Part shown: positions 1 through 4,987 of the stretch, one piece after another
Layout: every line of letters starts with the position of its first letter
How positions within the stretch are numbered: the stretch's first letter is position 1
From: JABAYQ01 sp018608925
GTDB taxonomy: Bacteria > Bacteroidota > Bacteroidia > Flavobacteriales > UBA7312
Assembly (NCBI GenBank): GCA_037625715.1
Contig: JASJHQ010000037.1
Span: 1-6,500 of the forward strand
Length of the DNA stretch: 6,500 bases
Direction of reading: 5' to 3'
Translations under genes and position numbers: made by a program
The notes under the pieces: model-generated
What the model saw: the letters and a program-made list of their open reading frames with translations, nothing else
The model's database searches: none
Told to the model about the DNA's origin: nothing

Positions 1-239
1 GAAGAAGTTCTTGTATCTCTTGAGGTTGATGGTCTTCTGTCGTCTCTATCGTTTCTTGGGAAAGAAGAACCTCTTGTATCTCTTGAAGTAGATGGTCTTC
101 TATCGTCTCTATCGTTTCTTGGGAAAGAAGAACCTCTTGTATCTCTTGAAGTAGATGGTCTTCTATCGTCTCTATCGTTTCTTGGGAAAGAAGAACCTCT
201 TGTGTCTCTTGAAGTAGATGGTCTTCTGTCGTCTCTTTG
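1..239 (-). repeat. 63-bp in-frame tandem repeat (about 3.8 copies)
   Basis: Copies lie at 177-239, 114-176, 51-113 and 1-50 (cut by the window edge). Copies 51-113 and 114-176 are identical over all 63 bases. The copy at 177-239 differs at a few positions, and the edge copy at about five over 50 bases. Each copy encodes 21 residues on the minus strand, RNDRDDRRP followed by STSRDTRGSSFP. The period is a multiple of three, so gain or loss of a copy would keep the reading frame. Identity between adjacent copies suggests recent duplication or homogenisation. Confidence 0.9.
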
Positions 240-413
240 TGATGAAGAACTATTGCTATCTCTTGACGAAGATGGTCTTCTGTCATCTCTTTGTGATGAA
301 GATCCTCTATTGTCTCTTGATGAAGATGTACGTTTGTCATCTCTATCAGTTCTTTTAAAGGAAGAACTTTTGTTATTTCTAGACGAATTAGGCCTTCTAC
401 TTGCTGGGCTCAT
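1..413 (-). CDS. Partial gene: Arg/Ser/Asp-rich repetitive N-terminal region, possibly of an RNA-modifying enzyme (RluB-type pseudouridine synthase)
   Basis: The minus strand is open from ATG at 413-411 to the window edge (137 codons, no stop), so the C-terminal part is missing. The start MSPASRRPNSSRNNK leads into a low-complexity region made almost only of R, S, D, T, N, G and P, with recurring DDRRP, SRDTRG and SSFPRND blocks. There is no signal peptide or membrane segment. The region is Arg-rich, net basic and probably disordered. From knowledge of the group, basic Ser/Gly/Arg-rich N-terminal tails precede the S4 and catalytic domains of many flavobacterial 23S rRNA pseudouridine synthases. 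Some RNA helicases and RNA-binding proteins carry similar tails, usually at the other end. The functional suggestion is therefore an inference from composition and position only. The gene follows yraN after 36 bases and has its own -7 motif, so it may be transcribed both from ldcA-yraN and independently. That it is a real gene is likely: the repeats keep frame and avoid stops throughout. Confidence 0.7.
   Translation of the reverse strand, partial: MSPASRRPNSSRNNKSSSFKRTDRDDKRTSSSRDNRGSSSQRDDRRPSSSRDSNSSSSQRDDRRPSTSRDTRGSSFPRNDRDDRRPSTSRDTRGSSFPRNDRDDRRPSTSRDTRGSSFPRNDRDDRRPSTSRDTRTS
240..347 (-). repeat. 54-bp degenerate tandem repeat (2 copies), shorter version of the 63-bp unit
   Basis: Two units, 240-293 and 294-347, both begin tgatgaaga on the plus strand and align with each other with clear divergence. 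They encode 18-residue blocks of the type QRDDRRPSSSRDSN and RDDKRTSSSRDNRGSSS. They correspond to the 63-bp unit without three residues: SQR stands where the longer unit has FPRNDR before DDRRP. They are more diverged and nearer the gene start, so they look like the older form from which the longer unit expanded. That order is an inference. Confidence 0.75.
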
Positions 414-429
414 GTTATAATATTTTATA

Positions 430-437
430 CAAAGGTA
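430..437 (-). promoter_or_regulatory. Bacteroidota -7 promoter motif TACCTTTG
   Basis: On the minus strand TACCTTTG matches the Bacteroidota -7 consensus TAnnTTTG exactly. It lies in the short gap between the yraN stop and the ATG at 413, which would give a leader of only about ten bases. No convincing -33 TTTG element stands at the usual 17-23 base spacing. It could give the repeat-bearing gene a promoter separate from ldcA-yraN. Confidence 0.45.
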
Positions 438-449
438 GAATAAACAAAT

Positions 450-800
450 TTAAAAGGCATCTTTGATGTACTTTATAATAGGTTTTTCAGAATAATATAC
501 AATAGAAACAATATCAAATCGAATTTCGTTATCCATTTTATTTTCTTTTAAATATTCTTCTGCGGCGTCTAAATACAGAGATAACTTTTTATCGCTAATA
601 AATTCTTCTGGGTTTCCATGAGCTGATGTGCTCCTCGTTTTTACTTCAGCCAAGACAAGAATATTTTCATCAAGAAAAATAATATCTATTTCTGCTTTTA
701 GAAAACGCCAATTTCTTTGTAAAATATTTGCTCCATTTTTTTTTAAGAAGTCGGCTGCTATTTCCTCTCCTTTTTTACCTAAATCATTATGCCTGGCCAT
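450..800 (-). CDS. yraN: YraN family protein (UPF0102), predicted nuclease-fold
   Basis: This small cytoplasmic protein (116 aa from the chosen start) matches the UPF0102/YraN family. The N-terminus MARHNDLGKKGEEIAADFLKK and the core AEIDII...LVLAEVKTRS are characteristic. The residues E12, D39, E52 and K54 fit the PD-(D/E)XK nuclease-like fold shared with Holliday-junction-resolvase-like proteins (the EVK motif follows the D of EID). No enzymatic role is firmly established for the family. An upstream in-frame ATG at 824 would add eight residues (MAIQQYSD). I prefer ATG 800 because family members usually begin MA-x-H-N-x-LGKKGE. From 800 the gene overlaps the end of the upstream LD-carboxypeptidase gene by 14 bases in another frame, which indicates co-transcription and probably coupled translation. 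There is no clear Shine-Dalgarno, as is usual in this phylum. Confidence 0.9.
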   Translation of the reverse strand: MARHNDLGKKGEEIAADFLKKNGANILQRNWRFLKAEIDIIFLDENILVLAEVKTRSTSAHGNPEEFISDKKLSLYLDAAEEYLKENKMDNEIRFDIVSIVYYSEKPIIKYIKDAF

Positions 801-1707
801 ATCTGAGTATTGTTGTATCGCCAACCTCTAGTGTTGCTTCGACTCCAAGTTTAAGACATACATTGTTTTTTACATGGCCAGCAGGAAAATTAAAACAAAC
901 CGGATACTTATATTCTTTTACTGCATCTAAAATTATTTGACTTGCATTTTTGCCAAAAGGCACTTCGTTGTCGTGCATTTTAGTCATTCCTCCAATTATA
1001 AGTCCAGCCAATTTAGAGAGTTTGTTGTTTCTTTTCAGATTGACAATCATTCTGTCTATATGGTATAGGTATTCGTCTAGGTCTTCTAAAAATAAAATCT
1101 TGCCATCGGTGTTGATGTCTGATTGGCTACCACATAGGCTATATAATATAGATAAATTTCCTCCTATTATTTGTGCTTGAGCTTTTCCTTTAATGTTTAA
1201 AGGATGGCTTTCAGTTTCATATAATATAGGCTCCCCATTTAGGGTGCTTTGTATGCTACTTAAGGACAAGGGGCTATTGCCTTCAAAATTTATTGGCATA
1301 GAACAATGAATACTAGCAATAGATAATTGGTGAAGGTGGGAGTGCAGCACGGTTACATCACTATAACCCATTATCCATTTGGGATTTTTTTGTAAAGGGC
1401 TAAAATCAATTTTATCAATTATTTTAACGGTTCCATATCCTCCTCTAACACACAAAATTGCTTTGATTTCTGAATCATTAATCATTTGCTGCAAGTCGCT
1501 TGCTCTTTGTTTGTCTGTTCCGCTAAATTGATTGTCTTGCTCAAACAAATTTTTCGAAAAAACGACTTCATAGCCCCAACTTCTTATTAATTGCACAGAA
1601 AAGTCAAGCTCTTGTTGACTAATTTTTCTGGCTGTGGAAATAAGTCCAATTTTATCCCCTTTCTGAAGTGGGTTTGGAATAGATTTTAATTGTTTTAATT
1701 TAGTCAT
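787..1707 (-). CDS. ldcA: LD-carboxypeptidase (peptidase family S66, muramoyltetrapeptide carboxypeptidase)
   Basis: The 306-aa product has the full S66 layout and usual length. The N-terminal half carries GDKIGLISTARKI (residues 17-29), CVRGGYG (86-92) and GYSD (114-117), where Ser116 is the expected nucleophile. The C-terminal half carries LFLEDLDE with Glu208 and FPAGH with His278, completing the Ser-Glu-His triad. In characterised members the enzyme removes the terminal D-Ala from murein tetrapeptides in the cytoplasm during peptidoglycan recycling. No signal peptide is visible, which agrees with a cytosolic site. The gene is first in a leftward unit with yraN and diverges from metG across 50 bases. 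No plausible TAnnTTTG motif for this strand was seen in that gap, so its promoter is unidentified. The function is strongly supported; the exact substrate is inferred from the family. Confidence 0.93.
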   Translation of the reverse strand: MTKLKQLKSIPNPLQKGDKIGLISTARKISQQELDFSVQLIRSWGYEVVFSKNLFEQDNQFSGTDKQRASDLQQMINDSEIKAILCVRGGYGTVKIIDKIDFSPLQKNPKWIMGYSDVTVLHSHLHQLSIASIHCSMPINFEGNSPLSLSSIQSTLNGEPILYETESHPLNIKGKAQAQIIGGNLSILYSLCGSQSDINTDGKILFLEDLDEYLYHIDRMIVNLKRNNKLSKLAGLIIGGMTKMHDNEVPFGKNASQIILDAVKEYKYPVCFNFPAGHVKNNVCLKLGVEATLEVGDTTILRYGQA

Positions 1708-1726
1708 CCTAATTTACACCTTTTAA

Positions 1727-1734
1727 TATCTTTG
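1727..1734 (+). promoter_or_regulatory. Bacteroidota -7 promoter motif TATCTTTG for metG
   Basis: TATCTTTGC is an exact match to the TAnnTTTG consensus and sits 23 bases before the metG ATG. Transcription would start near 1740 and leave a leader of roughly 15-20 bases, typical for this phylum. No good -33 TTTG is present at 17-23 bases upstream, where the sequence runs into the start of the divergent ldcA gene. Confidence 0.55.
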
Positions 1735-1757
1735 CTAAGATATAATAATACCATTAA

Positions 1758-3440
1758 ATGAATTCAAAAAAATATACAGTTACTTCTGCCTTGCCTTACG
1801 CAAACGGCCCATTACATATTGGTCATATAGCAGGCGCATACTTGCCAGCAGATATATATGTAAGATATAGGAAGCTTAAAAAAGATGACGTACTTTTTGT
1901 TTGTGGCTCTGACGAACATGGCGCTGCAATTACTTTGCGAGCTAAAAAAGAAGGTAAAACACCTAAAGAAATTGTAGACTATTACCACGATTTAAATAAA
2001 AGTACTTTTAAAGAATTCGGAATAGATTTTGATATTTACCACAGGACTTCGGAAGAACTACATCATCAGACAGCACAAGAATTTTTCTCCGTTTTAGAAA
2101 GCAAAAACATCTTCACTAAAAAAACTAGCGAGCAGTTTTACGATCAAGAGCACCAACAATTTTTGGCCGATAGATATATTAGTGGTCAATGTCCTAAGTG
2201 TTCGTTTGATGGAGCTTATGGAGATCAATGTGAAAAATGTGGTTCTGCTCTTAGTCCTAACGAACTTATAGATCCTAAGTCTACATTAAGTGGAAACACG
2301 CCTGTTTTAAAATCAACAAGCCATTGGTATTTGCCAATGCAAGACCACGAAGTTTGGTTAAAAGATTGGATTGAAAACGGAATACTAGATGGAGAGTTAC
2401 ATCACGACCCCAAGCAATGGCGATCTCAAGTAAATGGCCAATGTATGTCTTGGATAAACAGCGGGCTTAGAGAAAGAGCAATGACAAGAGACTTGGACTG
2501 GGGAGTTCAGGTTCCTGTTGAAGGAGCGGATGGTAAAGTTTTATACGTTTGGTTAGACGCACCTATCGGGTACATTTCAGCTACTAAAGAGTGGGCTAGC
2601 CAGAACAATAAAGATTGGAAAGATTATTGGAAAAAGGATGCTAATTTGATTCATTTTATTGGAAAAGATAACATTGTTTTTCATGCTATTATTTTCCCAA
2701 TTATTTTAAAAGCACATGGAGACTTTGCTTTGCCAGTAAATGTTCCTGCAAACGAGTTTTTAAATTTAGAAGGACAGAAGTTGTCTACATCTAGAAATTG
2801 GGCTATTTGGTTGCACGAATATTTGAAAGATTTTGAAGGACAACAAGACGCATTAAGATATGTTCTTTGTGCTACTGCTCCCGAATCAAAAGATACTGAT
2901 TTTACTTGGAAAGATTTTCAAACTAGAAACAATAGTGAGCTAGTGGGAATATTAGGTAATTTCATTAATAGAGTTGTAGTATTGACCAATAAATATTACG
3001 ATGGTCTTGTGCCAGGCCAAAACGCTTTACAAGATTACGACAAAGAAGTATTGTCTTATTTAGAAAGTTGTGGCGATAAAGTAGGAGATTGCATTGAGAA
3101 TTATAAAATGAGAGATGGTCTTTCCGAAGTCATGAATATTGCTCGATTAGGAAATAAATACTTAGCAGATACCGAGCCTTGGAAACTTAAGAAGACCGAT
3201 GAAAAAAGAACAGAAACAATACTTAATATAGCCTTGCAAATAAGTGCTAGTTTAAGCGTATATCTTGAGCCTTTTTTACCTTTTGCTGCAAAACAATTAT
3301 CTCAAATGTTAAATGTTAATTTTACTAGCTGGGATGAGTCTAAGAGTCTTGATAAAGACCATAAAATAAATTCATCGGCACTTTTGTTTGCTAAAATAGA
3401 AGACGATAAAATGGAAGAACAATTAAATAAACTAAAATGA
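1758..3440 (+). CDS. metG: Methionyl-tRNA synthetase (short form without C-terminal tRNA-binding domain)
   Basis: The enzyme charges tRNA-Met with methionine in the cytoplasm using ATP. The N-terminus TVTSALPYANGPLHIGH contains the class I HIGH motif at residues 20-23. A zinc knuckle follows, with C145/C148 and C158/C161 (CPKC...CEKC). The second signature is KLSTS at 341-345, followed by RNWAIWLHEYL. This KLSTS variant of KMSKS is the one known from Bacteroidota MetRS. The anticodon-binding helical domain occupies about 380-545, with NNSELVGILGNFINR (391-405) and the DTEPWKLKK block (471-479). The protein stops at 560 aa, right after FAKIEDDKMEEQLNKLK. Many Bacteroidota MetRS continue at this point through a linker into a Trbp111-like domain and reach about 680-690 aa, so that domain is absent here. 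The ATG at 1758 fits the family start and the promoter spacing. The stop TGA overlaps the ATG of the next gene. Confidence 0.97.
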   Translation: MNSKKYTVTSALPYANGPLHIGHIAGAYLPADIYVRYRKLKKDDVLFVCGSDEHGAAITLRAKKEGKTPKEIVDYYHDLNKSTFKEFGIDFDIYHRTSEELHHQTAQEFFSVLESKNIFTKKTSEQFYDQEHQQFLADRYISGQCPKCSFDGAYGDQCEKCGSALSPNELIDPKSTLSGNTPVLKSTSHWYLPMQDHEVWLKDWIENGILDGELHHDPKQWRSQVNGQCMSWINSGLRERAMTRDLDWGVQVPVEGADGKVLYVWLDAPIGYISATKEWASQNNKDWKDYWKKDANLIHFIGKDNIVFHAIIFPIILKAHGDFALPVNVPANEFLNLEGQKLSTSRNWAIWLHEYLKDFEGQQDALRYVLCATAPESKDTDFTWKDFQTRNNSELVGILGNFINRVVVLTNKYYDGLVPGQNALQDYDKEVLSYLESCGDKVGDCIENYKMRDGLSEVMNIARLGNKYLADTEPWKLKKTDEKRTETILNIALQISASLSVYLEPFLPFAAKQLSQMLNVNFTSWDESKSLDKDHKINSSALLFAKIEDDKMEEQLNKLK

Positions 3441-4636
3441 GAAATAACGTATTAATTTTTTTACTTTTTGGCATTCCTAGCCTTATTTACAGCCAATGTG
3501 AAGGAAGGTATTATGACGATATCTTTGCTGATTCGGATGTTGTTACAGTAGAGTATTCAGACGTTTATGATTGGTCATCTTCTGACTCGGGACTAGATAT
3601 GGATATTTATCTTCCTCAAGGTGATGAGTTTGCAAATAGACCCTTAATTATTTTTGCTCATGGCGGAAGCTTTTATGCAGGTAATAAGAACAATCCTGAG
3701 GCGATAGCTTTTTGTAAGTCTTTTGCAAAAAAAGGATATGTAACCGCTTCCATTCAATACCGATTAACTTCTCAGTTTAGCTTGTTGGATTCTAATATAA
3801 TGATTCAGACGGTGTTTAATGCTATTAGTGATATGAAGGCAGCAGTCCGTTATTTTAAACAAGACGTTAGTGTAAATAACAATACTTACGGAATTGATAG
3901 CTCTCAAGTTTTTATAGGAGGCTATTCTGCAGGAGCTGTAGCTGCTATTAATCTAGCTTTTTTGAATCATGAAGATGAGGTTCCTGTTTATTTGCAGCCA
4001 TTTGTAGATGCTGCGGGTGGTTTGGAGGGCAATAGTGGTAATCCTGGTTATTCTTCTAAACCAAAAGCAGTAATTAGTTTGGCGGGAGCTATATATTTAA
4101 AGTCATTTATGGATTCGCTTGATCCACCCATCGTCAGTGTTCACGCACAAGATGATGCTACCGTATCTTATAATTGCGACTACGCATTGGGGATATCGCT
4201 TTTACCTATTTTGTGTGGGTCTGGAGAAATTCATTCTAGTGCAGAATCTCTTGAAATCAATAACGATCTATATACCTTCGAAAGTGGTGGTCACTTAGCT
4301 CCTGTTGCTACTGCAAATATGAGTGCTTTTTCTGTGCCATTTGTTGCTGATTTTTTATACTCTCTTCTAGATTGCAATCAAACAACAATTTCTATAAATG
4401 AAAACCCATTATTTGACTTAGTTGTTTATCCAAATCCAACATCTGGAAATATTGCTATTGAAACGTTGCAAAAAAATGTTGATTTGAAAATTTATAATGC
4501 TCTTGGAAAGTTAGTTTTTTCTAAGAGAGATGTGAGTTCTCAAAAATTAAATTTACATGATTTGAAATCAGGAATTTATTCTGTTATTTTAAGTTCAAAT
4601 AACAGACAAGAAAACCGCAAACTAATTGTGTATTAA
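3437..4636 (+). CDS. Secreted alpha/beta-hydrolase (probable esterase/lipase) with T9SS type A sorting domain
   Basis: The 399-aa product begins with a signal peptide (MRNNVLIFLLFGIPSLIYSQ, cleavage probably near residues 19-20). It then has an alpha/beta-hydrolase fold. HGGSF at 75-79 is the oxyanion-hole motif of carboxylesterase/BD-FAE-like enzymes, GYSAG at 162-166 gives nucleophile Ser164, HAQDD gives Asp240, and SGGH gives His286, so the triad is complete. Residues from about 325 form a Por-secretion type A sorting domain: LVVYPNPTSGNI (329-340), LKIYNALGKLV (350-360), LKSGIYSV (376-383) and the end RKLIVY. The protein should therefore cross the outer membrane by T9SS and be released or surface-anchored. 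The natural ester substrate cannot be read from sequence. The ATG overlaps the metG stop as ATGA, so it is probably co-transcribed and translationally coupled with metG. No lipobox is present, since YSQC does not fit. Confidence 0.9.
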   Translation: MRNNVLIFLLFGIPSLIYSQCEGRYYDDIFADSDVVTVEYSDVYDWSSSDSGLDMDIYLPQGDEFANRPLIIFAHGGSFYAGNKNNPEAIAFCKSFAKKGYVTASIQYRLTSQFSLLDSNIMIQTVFNAISDMKAAVRYFKQDVSVNNNTYGIDSSQVFIGGYSAGAVAAINLAFLNHEDEVPVYLQPFVDAAGGLEGNSGNPGYSSKPKAVISLAGAIYLKSFMDSLDPPIVSVHAQDDATVSYNCDYALGISLLPILCGSGEIHSSAESLEINNDLYTFESGGHLAPVATANMSAFSVPFVADFLYSLLDCNQTTISINENPLFDLVVYPNPTSGNIAIETLQKNVDLKIYNALGKLVFSKRDVSSQKLNLHDLKSGIYSVILSSNNRQENRKLIVY

Positions 4637-4987
4637 AATTGCAGAAATTGCAATCAAATAAATAATATAGCAAATGATTTTTGGGTAAAATAGCCTGAAG
4701 ATATTCTGAAAAATCTTTAAGTAAGGAAAAAAACTATTTACAAAGATTTTATCTAGACTTGAAGTAAGTGCTTTCATGTACTGTTTTTTTAAGTTAGCTT
4801 TAAGGTTAAGCTTGTCAAATTTAAGTGTTTTTTTGCTAGAAAAAAAATAGCTTTTACGCTTGAAATCACATTGATTAACAAATTTGTGTTTATTTCTTTT
4901 GATTCTTAGGTATGAAATGTAGATATCTTTTCTAATTTTTGTACTTTAGCAAATCAATTTTTGAGTTTAAATTAAAACATATATATT
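4637..4987. other. A/T-rich intergenic region, no gene recognised
   Basis: These 351 bases have many stops in all plus-strand frames and long A and T runs, and they match no RNA family I can recognise. A short hairpin (ATTGCA, loop GAAAT, TGCAAT; 4638-4654) directly follows the hydrolase stop. It lacks a T tract, so it is at most a weak 3' stem. The minus strand is free of stops in one frame from 4945 to 4625, with its only ATG at 4777. A -7-like motif near the right end probably serves the adhesin gene. Confidence 0.6.
4942..4949 (+). promoter_or_regulatory. Probable -7 promoter motif TACTTTAG for the SprB-like gene
   Basis: TACTTTAGC, preceded by TTTTTG, differs at one position from the TAnnTTTG consensus. 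It lies 38 bases before the proposed TTG start at 4988, a reasonable distance for a leader of about 30 bases. No clear -33 element is visible 17-23 bases upstream, so the call rests on the -7 match and its position. Confidence 0.4.

Noticed and set aside
1..347. CRISPR-like array
   Set aside because: The repeats are directly adjacent with no unique spacers and encode a continuous in-frame peptide.
202..420. Plus-strand ORF of 72 aa, Leu/Ser/Asp-rich
   Set aside because: It is the antisense reading of the repeat region. The minus frame is longer, begins with ATG and has the composition of a known type of tail.
628..1180. Three plus-strand ORFs of 67-76 aa
   Set aside because: They lie wholly opposite yraN and ldcA, which have clear family motifs, and their translations show no domain features.
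4638..4654. Hairpin ATTGCA-GAAAT-TGCAAT after the hydrolase stop as an intrinsic terminator
   Set aside because: The stem is only six pairs, mostly A/T, and no T run follows, so it is too weak to call.
4826..4853. T-run / GCTAG / A-run palindrome in the intergenic gap as a terminator or operator
   Set aside because: The stem is almost pure A/T and is expected by chance in such A/T-rich sequence.
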